A stretch of 64,000 nt of DNA from Siphonodentalium dalli (GCA_032622095.1 CP136061.1:123022754-123086753), one strand, 5' to 3'. Counted from the stretch's first letter, positions 1 through 10,214 are shown. Made by a program: numbers and translations. The notes: generated by a model not told the origin, from the letters alone.

Positions 1-200
1 ATATCTTCCCCAACTACTATCAGCTGGCAACAGATAGAACATCCTCATTAATACATTGAAGACCGGTGGAAAAAGTGGTTGAACAAGATTAATGTCCGGT
101 ATTGTGAAAAGCCAATATTATATGAAAATTAGAATATATCAATAGAACAGTTGTTTTCCTTGAATAATTTCCTTCATCTTCATGTTTACATCAAGTCTGA
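1..200. repeat. dispersed repeat K, partial copy
   Basis: Positions 1-95 resemble 3500-3568 plus 4005-4035 (shared phrases include CATCCTCA(T/C)TAA and GAAGACCGGTGGAAAAA). The copy near 3500 is split by a family D element. No coding potential was seen. Confidence 0.5.
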
Positions 201-210
201 GTTAAAGTGT

Positions 211-648
211 GCCTGTCATTTGGAGAATGAGGTCCCCAGAGGGTGAATTTAGTGACGCTATCCCGCATATTGGGCTAGAACACTAAATTCACCCTCTGGG
301 GACCTCATTCTGCATGGCCTTATCTGCTATTGGAGACATTGACTTAGATTGAAGTTCCCAAAATGGTGAATATTGTGATGTACACCCATTTGGGAACCTC
401 GATTATGCAATGTGTCGTCTGCCAATTTGGGGGTATGGAGAAACTAAACTAAAAAAGAAATAGAATCTATGTGAAGAATTTTCTATAATTTTTGATAATA
501 AAGAAACTTTCCAGAGAAGATGAGGCCCAAGCAGATTGAGGTCCCCAGAGGGTGAATTTAGTGATGCTAGCTCACTATGCAGGATAGCGTCACTAAATTC
601 ACCCTCTGGGGACTTCATTCTGCAAATGACAGGCACGTACAGGCTTGG
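211..648. mobile_element. family D MITE (MULE-type), copy 1
   Basis: This is a double-palindrome element. Each end is itself an inverted repeat of AATGAGGTCCCCAGAGGGTG plus a tail, with a roughly 200-bp middle. Left arms lie at about 211-310 and right arms at about 537-635. The outer end GTACAGGCTT matches the terminus of better-preserved copies. No clean target duplication survives here. The superfamily is assigned from copies at 3578 and 9278. Confidence 0.6.
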
Positions 649-657
649 GATCAACCA

Positions 658-1246
658 TTTTTAGCTCAACTTTACTTTGTAAAGTTTGAGCTATTGCCAT
701 GGCTTGGTATCCGTCGTCTGTGTGAGGGTGTGTTGCATGGTGCGTGTGCATGTGCGTGACTCGTCAACAATTTCCTTTAGCACGGGCTACAGGTCGTACC
801 TTTGGTCGGATCATTATGAAATTTTTCATGGACGTTGACATTGACATGCAGATGGGAACGAGTCATTTTGGGGTCATTTGGCAAAAAAACATGGCCACCA
901 GCGGCCATCTTGGATTTCAAAATTCAATCCATTAGCACAGACTACAGGCCGGAGTGTTCGTCTGATCATCATGAAATTTGTCGTGGAAGTTAATATTGAC
1001 ATGTAGATGGGAACGAGTCATTTTGGTGTCATTCGGTCAAAAAACATGGCCGCCAGTGGCCATCTTGGATTTCAAAATTCAATCCATTATATAGCACGGG
1101 CTACAGGCCATACTGTTTGTCTGATCATTATGAAATTTGTCATGGATGTTAATAATATTGAGATATAGATGGGAACGAGTCATTTTGGGGTCATTCGGGC
1201 CATAAAACATGGCCACCAGCAGCCATCTCGGATTTTACTCTTTGCA
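658..1246 (+). mobile_element. family G, hairpin-headed element with 155-bp tandem units (left part)
   Basis: It begins TTTTTAGCTCAAC, and the inverted arms of AGCTCAAAC...GTTTGAGCT form a terminal hairpin. A run of 155-159-bp direct repeats follows, beginning near 780, 935 and 1094. Each unit carries GATGGGAACGAGTCATTTTG and an AACATGGCC(A/G)CC motif. The architecture matches families E, F and H. The element is interrupted at about 1246 by a LINE and resumes at about 3195. Short open frames (MGTSHFGVI...) run across the units but shift with unit length, so they are unlikely to be genes. Confidence 0.6.
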
Positions 1247-1368
1247 AGGGATACACAAACAGAAACGAGGAAAGCGCACAATTCATACCTAAAAGATGTC
1301 ATCAACTCCATTCCTCACCTAAGAAATTTTGGTCCTATCTACAAAGCAAGAAGCAAGATTACAATGGG

Positions 1369-2730
1369 GTGGCACCCTTGATTGGATCGGATGGGTTACT
1401 CCACAATGACAAGGATAGTAAAGCAGAAATCCTGAATGCACAGTTCCAGTCTGTCTTCACTCAAGAGGATGTTTCTTATATACCAGACAAAGGAGCAAGC
1501 CCACACAACCAGATGGAAAAAATCAACATCACTGAAAATGGGGTACTCCGACTGCTGAAGAACACAAACCCGCACAAAGCAACAGGCCCTGACTTAATCC
1601 CGGCCAAATTCCTCCAGTTGTTTGCTTCGGAACTTGCACCCATACTGAAGCACATCTACCAATTCTCTTTAGACACTGGCACCATCCCTGATGACTGGAG
1701 AAAGGCATTAGTTACACCGATTTTTAAGAAAGGAGGCAGACACCAAGCATCAAACTACCGACCTGTGTCACTCACATCAATTCCCTGCAAGATCATGGAG
1801 CATATAATACACAGCCAAACCATGGCCCACCTAGACAAGAACAAGATCTTAGCAGATGAACAACATGGCTTCAGGTCCAGACGGTCTTGTGAAACGCAGC
1901 TTTTAGTCACCATCAACGACATCGCAAAAAATATGGCAGAAGGCCACCAGACTGACGTCATCCTCCTGGATTTTGCCAAAGCTTTCGACAAAGTGCCACA
2001 CCAAAGACTGCTCCACAAGTTGTCATACTACTACATGGACACAATAACCCTCCATTGGATCAAGGATTTCCTAAATCATCGCACACAACAAGTGATTCTC
2101 GAAGGCCACACCTCTACAACAGCAGCTGTAATCTCCTGCGTGCCCCAGGGCACTGTGCTAGGACCACTGCTTTTCCTAGTTTTCATCAACGATCTTCCTA
2201 ACTGCACCTCTTCTCCAACAAAACTGTTCGCCGACGACTGTCTTCTCTTCCAAAAGGTATCATCTAAATCAGACACTAGAAAACTGCAAAGAGACCTACA
2301 ATGCCTAGAGAATTGGGAATCCACATGGCAGATGTCATTCCACCCTCAAAAATGCAACATCTTCCACATCACCAACAAAAAACGTCCCATCTTAACAGAC
2401 TACAAATTGCATGGTCACACTCTGGAAACAGTAACACACAGCAAGTATCTGGGAGTAGTGATCAATAACCAACTGCAATGGGGACCTCACGTTGACCTTA
2501 TAACAACCAAGGCACAGCAGTCGCTCGGATTCCTCAGAAGAAATATGCGAGGCTGTAGGAAAGATGTTAAGGCAGCAGCATATTCAGCCATGGTCAGACC
2601 TATACTAGAGTATGCCTCCACGGTTTGGGACCCACACACAGAGAGATTGGTCACTCAACTAGAACGAGCCAACGCAGAGCCACCCGATTCACCACCAGCA
2701 ATTATTGGTCCAGAACACCCGGAGCAATGA
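1369..2730 (+). pseudogene. LINE reverse transcriptase domain (frameshifted)
   Basis: RNA-dependent DNA polymerase for target-primed reverse transcription. The visible motifs are in the expected order: NYRPVSLTS near residue 127, HGFRSRRSCETQ near 165, the catalytic block LLDFAKAFDKV with its aspartate near residue 201, PQGTVLGPLLFLVFINDLP near 260, and the catalytic FADD at residues 287-290 (bases 2227-2238). KYLGVVI and the thumb region follow. The frame is open upstream of the apparent GTG at 1369 (KKFWSYLQSKKQDYNGV), so this is not a true start. A further frame change near 1318 separates RKAHNSYLKDVINS. A one-base shift near 2670 moves the rest of the protein into another frame. Similar polymerases are abundant in corals, lancelets and molluscs. 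The exact clade (Jockey versus CR1 group) is not settled from sequence alone. Confidence 0.85.
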
Positions 2731-3074
2731 CAGACATGCTAGGGGGCCTGCATTGGGAATCTCTCCACCACAGAAGAGCGAAAGACCGCCTCATGATGCT
2801 CAGAAAAATTAGAGATAAAACGGTCGACATCAACCCAGACTCGTACATCAGGCAAGGCGATGAAAGGACACGGGGCAAACACAAATTATACCAAAGCACC
2901 ACTGGGATCGACATATACCACCAGTCGTTTTTTCCACGCACCACCAGACAGTGGAACAAACTCTCAGAGGGAACCTGCACACCAGAATTTGACACAAAGA
3001 GCTTCAGAGTGGAGTTGAACAAGCTGCCGGCCAGCCACCCAGCATTCACCACTGACAAGAAAAAGAATAAGTAA
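2670..3074 (+). pseudogene. C-terminal region of the LINE polyprotein (shifted frame)
   Basis: It continues the reverse transcriptase in a different frame: SQRRATRFTTSNYWSRTPGA, then LHWESLHHRRAKDRLMMLRKIR, then FFPRTTRQWNKL, and stops at 3074. This RRATRF...W..L..RR...RL..L.K arrangement is the usual extension after the polymerase thumb in Jockey/CR1-like LINEs. About 100 bp of 3' UTR and a GAA-rich tail follow. Confidence 0.8.
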
Positions 3075-3194
3075 CTCCGGAGCTGTTTTTAACTGTATAT
3101 ACACATTTTAACTGTTTTTATCATGCATGCGCCAGGCTTTAAACACTCTCAAAAGAGATTTGCCTTATGCGGAAGAAGAAGAAGAAAGAAGAAG

Positions 3195-3400
3195 CAAATT
3201 ACTAAATCCTTTAGCACACCCTACAGCCCACTTCCCTCATCCGTTCATCACCAAACTTCATATTAATCTTGATATTGATCTACTAGATGGAAGTTATCAA
3301 GTGTTTTTGAATTCCATTGGAAAACATAGCCATCAGCAACCAACCATCTTGGATTTTACTTTAGATATCTCTTCATGTTGATAATCTAGTATTACTTAGA
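3195..3400 (+). mobile_element. family G element, right part after the LINE
   Basis: Resumes the family G unit (ACTAAATCCTTTAGCACACC, ATCACCAAACTTCATAT, ATCTTGGATTTTACTTT), matching 11060-11220. It is the other half of the element split by the LINE. Confidence 0.55.
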
Positions 3401-3568
3401 TATTTCAACTTCCCGCATTCCTAATCGCTCCATTGACTGTAATACATGAAATTATTCCCTTTCCAAGTCAAGCTACAGTGTCATTGACACTTTCATTTAT
3501 ATATGTGTTGGATAACTTCCCAGGCTGCTACCAGCTAGATATGGTGGGCCATCCTCACTAAAACCATT

Positions 3569-4004
3569 GGAGACCGGCAAGCCTGGAAATAGTGTGTCTG
3601 ACAATTGCAGAATGAGGGCCCCAGAGGGTGAATTTAGTAATCCCGTACATCGGGTTAGTATCACCAAATTTACCCTCTGGGGACCTCATTCTACTTAGAC
3701 CTTATCTTCTGGGAAGTATCTATAGTCTCAAATTAACATTGCTTTTCATTACTTTTTCCCTTATGTTCTGTTACTATATCCCCTAATTTTCAGATGATAA
3801 ATTGCATAATCAAGGTGACTGATGGGGTAAACATCATCAACTGGTGAAGTTCAATCTGATCCTAGGTCTCCCATAGCAGTTGAGGTCTAAAGCAGAATTA
3901 GGTTCCCAGATGGTGAGTTTGGTGATGCTAGCCTGCTGTGCAGGATAGCATCACTAAATTCACCCTCTGGTGTCAGATGCACTATATCCAGGCTTGGAGA
4001 CCGG
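3569..4004. mobile_element. family D MITE (MULE-type) with 9-bp target duplication, copy 2
   Basis: The element spans 3578-3995 and is flanked by the direct repeat GGAGACCGG (3569-3577 and 3996-4004). Its ends are inverted: AAGCCTGGAAATAGTG at the left, and the complement of CACTATATCCAGGCTT at the right. The repeat it entered (family K) occurs without the insertion at positions 50-70, giving an empty site for comparison. Nine-base duplications are typical of Mutator-like elements. No protein is encoded. Confidence 0.75.
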
Positions 4005-4060
4005 TGGAAAAAAGTGGTAGAACAAGAGCTCTGCCTGGTATCACGGACCTAGCTATGCTA

Positions 4061-4262
4061 CAGTAATGCCCTAAATAATCGACTCCTTAACCACAGCAGA
4101 ATTATTTAGTAACATTTCAGGATTTAGTCAGAAATATGGCTTGTTGCCATTCATCGAGCTTTCCAAAAAAAATGGCAACAAGCCATATTTCCGACTAAAT
4201 CCTGAAAAGTTACCCATATAATTATGCTGTGGTTAAGGAGTCGATTATCTGGGGCATTACTG
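4061..4262. mobile_element. family A MITE (Tc1/mariner-type), copy 1
   Basis: A near-complete palindrome. Each arm reads CAGTAATGCCCTAAATAATC, then CCACAGCAGAATTATGGGTA, then a GGAAATATGGCTTGTTGCCA block. The left flank is TA and the right flank has decayed to CA. Superfamily evidence comes from the copy at 61553. Confidence 0.75.
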
Positions 4263-4611
4263 CATATCATTGCCATCGTTTGGATCACATCGATTTGCCT
4301 GTATAACCATGAGAGTATGTCTTCAGTCGTGGTCTCCGCAACCCAGTTCACTAATATTTTCTTCAAATATGTACAGCATTTGTGTTGTTTGAATTACTAA
4401 ATAGTCAATGCCTACTAATCACATTGTTATTGATTTTTTTGGACTTTCTTGACTTGGAGATAATCATCCATCCAGTAGGGACATGTTGTTCCTTGATAGC
4501 TCAGGCTTGAGTTTCTTTTCAGGGGTGTACACCTTTGAATATCCAGCTGCACCCGCCCACTGACCAATGAAATTCCAACAAGTTCTTGAATTTGCCGCTG
4601 GACTAATTGTC

Positions 4612-4756
4612 CATTATACATTGATGGAAAGAGCTCTTTAATATTAAATAGAGCTCTTTCCATTAATGTATCACATTATTATAATCAATAAATTTGAAAA
4701 ATGATCAATGAAATATGGGTTGATACAAAAATCGGACTTGGCACTGAAAGGGTTAA
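4612..4756. mobile_element. family B MITE (piggyBac-type), left-truncated
   Basis: The palindromic core (GATGGAAAGAGCTCTTT) and a full right arm end in CACTGAAAGGG followed by TTAA (4753-4756). The left arm is mostly lost. A family C element starts at the same TTAA. Confidence 0.7.
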
Positions 4757-5110
4757 TCCTTCCATGACTGGAGCTTCCTGAAATTTGCGAAAAACCTGTT
4801 CCAATGCATTCTCTTATATATGTGAGTCTAAATGCATGGTGTTTAGTTGTGAAGGTAGATAATTCTTCTACGCTTGACAAAATAATAATTATGGTATTTC
4901 ATTATTGGCTGCTGACTTATTAAACCTTTCCATGACTGGCACTGTCTGAAATTTGCAAAAACCCTGTGCCAATGCATTCTCTTATAAATGCGAGTCTCCC
5001 ATAAGGAGCCTCGCATATGTGTGGCTCCCTGCAGAATTCACTATTGCTGTCACACTCTTTTGCAAATGACAGGCACACTATTTGCACATTTCGTCCGTCT
5101 GGAAAGACCT
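4757..5110. mobile_element. fragments of family C MITEs and a family D remnant
   Basis: 4757-4830 and 4921-5010 carry the family C left terminus (CCATGACTGG(A/C)...CTGAAATTTGC) and its CCAATGCATTCTCTTATA block. 5020-5095 resembles the right end of family D (TTTGCAAATGACAGGCACAC). The boundaries are decayed. Confidence 0.55.
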
Positions 5111-5355
5111 TAACCCTTTCATGATGGCCAAGCACTGATGCAGCATTAAATATCCTGTGCCAGTGCATTCTCTCATATATGTGAGTCTATTTATAGGGAG
5201 CTTCGCATATATAACAGAAGGCACTGGCTTATTAGGTCAAGGTAAATATTGTTAGGTCAATGTATTCTCATATATATGGGAGACTCACATGAAGAGAATG
5301 AATTGGCACAGGGTTTTCCCAAAATTTCAGGAAGCTCCAGTCATGGAAGGGTTAA
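5110..5355. mobile_element. family C MITE (piggyBac-type) flanked by TTAA
   Basis: A 238-bp element, 5114-5351, lies between TTAA at 5110-5113 and TTAA at 5352-5355. The termini are CCCTTTCATGATGG at the left and CAGTCATGGAAGGG at the right. The middle has two pairs of inverted CATTCTCTTATATATG-like stems. Terminal CCC and TTAA flanks are the signature of piggyBac. Confidence 0.75.
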
Positions 5356-5359
5356 TTCA

Positions 5360-6817
5360 GATCATATCAGCAGACAACAGGAAGAGAAACATCTATGGAT
5401 TCTATTGACGAAAGCTGCGTGTTGTGAATCCATCAAACTTTGCGCAAGCAACTAGGAGAAAACATCGCGATCTTTCTGAACTTGCTTGATGAAAGTTATG
5501 CTTCCATAATAAGTCATCTAGGAAATAGTTCGCAAATGTCAAATAAATAAACTCTACCAATATTGTGCTCTCGGTTTAATTTGTCTGATAAATTTACATT
5601 GGCGTAAGTTTTAAAGATGAAATATTTGCTATTGAATTACAGCCTCCTGTGTCAGACTGGGCAATTGACTATACCGTATTTACGATATTTGGATATTGGT
5701 AAATTGATTGTCATGTTGAGAGTGGGAGAGATTTTCGTATTATATTGAATTATTCAAGGAAATTTTGTGTTTTTTCATATTTGCTCATGCAGGCAATATG
5801 CACACTTTAATCACCTATATGAGAGTGTATGCTCGGGGAAATGATTTCAATTCTTTATTGTTTGATTACCTTGAGATGACTTCAAGCTACGGCCATAATA
5901 TTTGTATGAACCAAAGAGACTTTTTTTCTTCTGAATATCTTATTACCCAGAATTTGATCTTGCCAGAATCTTCCCTAGGTTTATTATAGTTAACCCTTTG
6001 AAGGTGAATGGATTAACCTATTCAGTTCTAATGGTATACATGCATTTAGAATGGTCCATTCATCATTTGTAGGTATAAATTTTCAGAAATTTTAAGCAGA
6101 TGACGGGCAGGGAAATACTAAGGTTCCACTTGAATGGATTTTCAGCTATATTGTTAAAGTGATGTGAATCTTGTTCAAAGTAGTTATTTGTTATGAATAT
6201 TAATCCAAATTGATGATACACACCGTCATTCTGATATATTAATTAAATGCATTGACTCTCGATGGCGAAATCATTTGTGTCAGATTATCGCCTATAGTTG
6301 CATCCCAAATCGAGATATAAATATTTACAATATAAAAATTTATGTTTTCTATGGAGTGGTATGGTCGATTTCTTTTACAATTTCAGCAATGTTAGTAGAA
6401 TGCTACATTCCCCGTGTTGGCATACCACCTGAGTACTAACTTATCAATTTCACAAACCCGAACGAGTCCATAATATGTCTTTAAGTTCAACATGGTCTGA
6501 AGATTATTAGCTGAACAGTCCTACAAATGAATGATTGGGAATTAAATAATTACTGATCAGCAAGTATTCAGTGTTGCCATTTCATACTATAAAATGTAAT
6601 TGACAAGTAATTCCCAAGGAAATGTTCAGATAATAAGTTCAACAAATGTTCATAGGATGTTTATTGATCTTATTATCTGAACATATCCCACCAATGAATA
6701 CAAATCCTTCTGCACATGTATAATCTGCTGTCTGCTTATATTACCTGAACATCCCCTCCAAATGAATAAGAGACCATTCCTTTAAAACCATATTAAATTC
6801 ATCTAATAAAAAAAGAG
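5360..6817. other. no gene recognised; partly derived from a piggyBac-type P element
   Basis: TTAACCCTTTG at 5990-6000 looks like an isolated piggyBac-type left terminus, and parts of 6600-6800 resemble the inside of the P element at 8584. A 74-codon open frame at 5765-5989 has no recognisable family features and I do not call it. Confidence 0.35.
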
Positions 6818-6975
6818 TTAACCCTTTCAGTGCCAAGTCCAATCTTTGTATCAACCCATATTTCCTTGATCATTTTTCAAATTTATTGATTATAATAATG
6901 TGATACCTTGATGGAAAGAGCTCTTAGAGCTCTTTCCATCAATGTATCACATTATTATAATCAATAAATATTAAA
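6818..6975. mobile_element. family B MITE (piggyBac-type), right end missing
   Basis: TTAA (6818-6821) is followed by CCCTTTCAGTGCCAAGTCC and the full left arm, the GAGCTC core and part of the right arm, which breaks off near 6972. Confidence 0.7.
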
Positions 6976-7043
6976 GGTATAAAACTCATATTTATATGTA
7001 TAACTTGCATTTGCTCACATGAACAGTATTTTCCACTCTTGAG

Positions 7044-7336
7044 CAGGGCCTGTCATTTGCAGAATGAGGTCCACCAGAGGGTGAATATAGTGACGCTATC
7101 CCGCATAGCGGGCTAGCAGCACTAAATTCACCCTCTGTGGACCTCATTCTGCTTGGGCCTCATCTTCTCTGCAAAGTTTCTTTATTATCAATTTTTATGG
7201 AAACTTCTTCACATAGATTTCATTTCTTTATTAATTTAGTTTCTCTATATCCCCAAATTGGCAGATGACACATTGCATAATCGAGGTTCCCAATTGGTGT
7301 ACATCACAATATTCACCATATGGGAACTTCAACCCA
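7044..7336. mobile_element. family D MITE, partial
   Basis: It starts inside the terminal repeat (GCCTGTCATTTGCAGAATGA) and shows one palindromic end (7060-7160) and the middle segment. The other end is replaced by a tRNA-like element at 7337. Confidence 0.6.
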
Positions 7337-7444
7337 TGACGGCGAGCGCGCCTTGCGACTCAAAGTCCGATGTCAATACCACATGGCCACCGAAGCAACC
7401 CCAAAAAAGGAGGCTCAAATGGCCGCTGTATTCCGACATCGCAC
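7337..7444 (-). mobile_element. tRNA-like SINE fragment, copy 1
   Basis: About 108 bp closely match 53231-53340. On the minus strand the copy includes GGTGGCCATGTGG, an A-box-like pol III promoter motif. The B box present in the other copy is replaced here by the family D junction. See the copy at 53216. Confidence 0.5.
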
Positions 7445-8168
7445 ATTTTGCACCGTCTCAAAAATTACATTTGCTTCTAAAAATAGGCGCCTTGTGTGTT
7501 GTATAGTCCCAGACATGTTCAAAGAGCAATGCCAATGCTCGGCATGTTTCGGAGACATATATATAACATGCTACTGTGCCATATCTGCTATATATATAAA
7601 GACATTAAGACCCGGTCTAATTGTAATTTATTTTGAATTCTCACCAAATTGATAAATATAAATTGGGTCCACCCTTTTAACAAAGCAAAACAGCAAATAA
7701 GGATTTGCCAGCAACTAATTTATCTTTTTCTATTTATGTGTTTTGCTGTTGAAAATAACATTTCTCACATTTCCTCAAAGTTACTCATGAGCTTGGCTCA
7801 TTACTTGCTCTTGCTATCTGGCAATAAAAAGCCTCAGTTATCCTTTATGTCTGATGACATTGCCGTGTGTCACACGGAAATATCGTAAATCTTTATCAGA
7901 TCTCCATTACCCGTGACACCCGTCTGTGAATAAATTCCAACCAATTTAAGCTTTTTTGTGGTCGGTCAATATTGTTTCTCTTTATTTGCGTATCTTTTTG
8001 TCTGTTAATCATTCCAATCATAGCAGCAGACACCTGAGGCACTACATGTCCTTGAAATATAACATAGTTTCGCCTTATAAGGTTAGAGCTTCACGCTGTC
8101 TAGATCCACACAATCTCGACTCTACTTCTTATTTATTGCTTGTATCAGAGTTTTTTTGTCTCAATCTA
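7445..8168. other. no gene recognised
   Basis: Unique-looking AT-rich sequence. Several short open frames are present, none with conserved motifs or flanking splice signals that I can support. Confidence 0.4.
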
Positions 8169-8571
8169 CAGTATTGCCCTAAATATTCGACTCCTTAACC
8201 CTTTCAGTGCCAGTCCGATTTTTGTATCAACCCATAATTCCTTGATCATTTTTCAAATTTATTGATTATAATAATGTGATAGCTCTTTCCATCAATGTAT
8301 CACATTATTATAATCAATAAATTTGAAAAATGATCAAGGAAATATGGGTTGATACAAAAATCGGACTTGGCACTGATAGGGTTAACCACAGCAGAATTAT
8401 GGGTAATTTTTCAGGATTTAGTCGGAAATATGGCTTGTTGCCATTCATTGGAAAGCTCTCACTGAGATATTTCCAATGAATGGCAACGAGCCATATTTCC
8501 GACTAAATCCTGAAAAATTACCCATAATTCTGCTGTGGTTAAGGAGTCGTTTATTTTATAGGGCATTACTG
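8169..8571. mobile_element. family A MITE (Tc1/mariner-type) split by a family B MITE
   Basis: TA flanks (8167-8168 and 8572-8573) enclose the palindrome, which starts CAGTATTGCCC and ends GGGCATTACTG. It is interrupted at 8199-8381 by a complete family B element. Removing family B plus one TTAA restores the usual family A text GACTCCTTAACCACAGCAG. The insertion order is therefore A first, B second. Confidence 0.85.
8195..8385. mobile_element. family B MITE (piggyBac-type), complete, with TTAA duplication
   Basis: A 183-bp palindrome (8199-8381) starts CCCTTTCAGTGCC and ends with its complement, flanked by TTAA at 8195-8198 and 8382-8385. Because the host is a known repeat with a single TTAA at this place, the TTAA duplication is shown directly. 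Confidence 0.88.
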
Positions 8572-8579
8572 TACCCCTT

Positions 8580-8820
8580 TTAACCCTTTCTGTACTAAAT
8601 GGATTTTCCCACTCAGTTATAAAAGTATATATTATAATGGTCTATTATTCATCTGGAGAGTTTTTCAGGAAATATAAGCAGACGACAGATAACACAAGTA
8701 CAGAATGAGACCTATTTATTGGAGGGAAATGCTCAAGATAATAACTTCAACAAACAACCTACTGAACATTTCTAAAAGGATCTACTCGTCAATGAGTATT
8801 TAGTATAGAAAAAGGGTTAA
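8580..8820. mobile_element. family P MITE (piggyBac-type), complete
   Basis: TTAA flanks (8580-8583 and 8817-8820) surround 233 bp. The inverted termini are CCCTTTCTGTACTAAAT at the left and TTTAGTATAGAAAAAGGG at the right. No protein is encoded. A similar but larger element sits at 60990. Confidence 0.75.
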
Positions 8821-9268
8821 ATATGTGACTGTTCACTGTATTAAAAAAAACCCTCAAAATTAGAAAAAGTGTCCCATGGCAAATTTAATGCTGTGGCATG
8901 TTAGATTTCACATGTTGCCATGGTGTTTCCCAGGTAATATCTGATGACTCAGACAGTGGGTGCGTACCACTGTATGGTCAGTGCTTTCTGTGTGAATACT
9001 CAGAACATATACACACACAACAACACGAGTGGATTTGTTGATATGGCACCAGTGCAGAGGGATATGAATGAGAGGCGTAGGTTTATTCAGGCACATACAG
9101 TACTATACTTTGTCATGTAAGATGATGCTTTTATTTTATCGTTCTGATTTCATGGTTGAGGCGAATGTCATTTTATATGTCATGTGACTGCAAGGGAATG
9201 TGGATGCCACACATGGATCATACAGAGTTGTAAATATGGAACAGTAGGAACAATAATTCTAGGAACAA
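8821..9268. other. no gene recognised
   Basis: I see no repeat copy, RNA gene or supported exon here. Confidence 0.35.
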
Positions 9269-9709
9269 GCATGAAATCATGCCTGCAAATAGGGTGTCTG
9301 TCATTTGCAAAATGAGGTCCCCAGAGGGTGAATTTAGTGATGTTATCCCGCACTGCGGGCTTAAGCATTACCAAATTCACCCTAGAAATAGCTGGGAACT
9401 TCATTCTGCTATTAAAGGCCTCAACTGCTATGGGATACCTATGATCAGATTGAAATTCCCCTGTTTAAGTTGGTGATGTTCACCCATTTAATAGTTACCT
9501 CGATTATGAATTTTATCTTCTGAAACTTAGGGGATATAGAAACTTCCCAGAAGGGAGAAAGTAACTAAAACCAATGTTAATTTGAGACTGAAGATACTTC
9601 CCAGAAGATGAGACCTAATCAGAAACAGTGGGATAGCATCACCAAATTCACCCTCTGGGAGCCCCATTCTGCAAATGACAGACAATCTATTTGTAGGCTT
9701 GCATGTAAT
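9269..9709. mobile_element. family D MITE (MULE-type), complete, 9-bp target duplication
   Basis: The element 9278-9700 is flanked by GCATGAAAT (9269-9277) and GCATGTAAT (9701-9709), which differ at one position. Ends: GCCTGCAAATAG at the left and CTATTTGTAGGC at the right. This is the second copy with a 9-base duplication, so it supports the MULE assignment independently. Confidence 0.7.
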
Positions 9710-9893
9710 AAGGGTGAGTAAGAGACAAGACTGTAGACAGGGTCTGAGCTGTTTATACCAGAATAAACGACCAGTAGTGAAATGAGTCCTGTTGAAAAGG
9801 TGTTTACCACCAAGAAGGTTTTACCACAAGAACTGCATAACCATATAGGTTTGTGTCACGAACATGATAGTGTGTGTAACCTGTTAACAATTC

Positions 9894-10060
9894 CATGACT
9901 GGAGCTTACTGAATGTTGGGACCTTGACCTTGTATTAAAGCCAGTGCATTCTCTTATATATGCAAGCTCCCTATGGGAGACTCGCATATATAAGAGAATG
10001 CACTGGCACATGATCTTTAATGCTGCACCAGCCAGCTCCCATCATTATTAAAAGGGTTAA
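9894..10060. mobile_element. family C MITE (piggyBac-type) abutting a MON2 acceptor
   Basis: TTAA at 9894-9897 and 10057-10060 enclose 159 bp with the family C stem (ATTCTCTTATATATGC and its complement). The right terminus is followed by only 18 bp before the MON2 exon at 10079, so any branch point more than 18 bp upstream of the exon would lie inside the element. Confidence 0.75.
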
Positions 10061-10078
10061 ATATTCTGTATTTCACAG

Positions 10079-10189
10079 GTATGTCAGCACACTTACCCAG
10101 GAATGCGTAGCTGGGGAGCAGAAGCATTAACATCGCTGATCAAGTCCGCTCTTGTCTATGGTTTCGAGCCACCATTGCAGGATAATCTG
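10079..10189 (+). CDS. MON2: MON2 internal exon (visible exon 1 of 4)
   Basis: This 37-codon exon reads in one open frame and contains MRSWGAEALTSLIK, a well-conserved segment of the MON2 family (metazoan consensus roughly M-R-x-W-G-A-E-A-L-T-S-L-I-K). MON2 is a large (about 1,700-residue) peripheral protein of the trans-Golgi and endosomes. It is related to the BIG/GBF Arf-GEFs but lacks a Sec7 domain, and it works with DOP1 in endosome-to-Golgi retrieval. The exon is bounded by a TTTCACAG acceptor and a GTAAGA donor and is phase 0 at both ends. It is unusually placed: the TTAA target site of a piggyBac-type MITE ends only 18 bp before it. The function comes from the family; the exon boundaries are seen in the sequence. 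Confidence 0.85.
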
Positions 10190-10214
10190 GTAAGATGCTT
10201 GACAAAGATTTATT

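Larger units (their letters stand above)
1247..3194 (+). mobile_element. 5'-truncated non-LTR retrotransposon (LINE, Jockey/CR1-like)
   Basis: A LINE fragment of about 1.95 kb lacks ORF1 and the endonuclease. It contains a reverse transcriptase, a C-terminal region and a (GAA)n-like tail at about 3172-3194. The flanking family G sequence (compare 11045-11110) is continuous if the LINE is removed, which places the junctions near 1247 and 3194. Any target duplication is short and ambiguous (GCAA). Frame changes near 1318 and 2670 show that the copy is dead. Confidence 0.85.
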
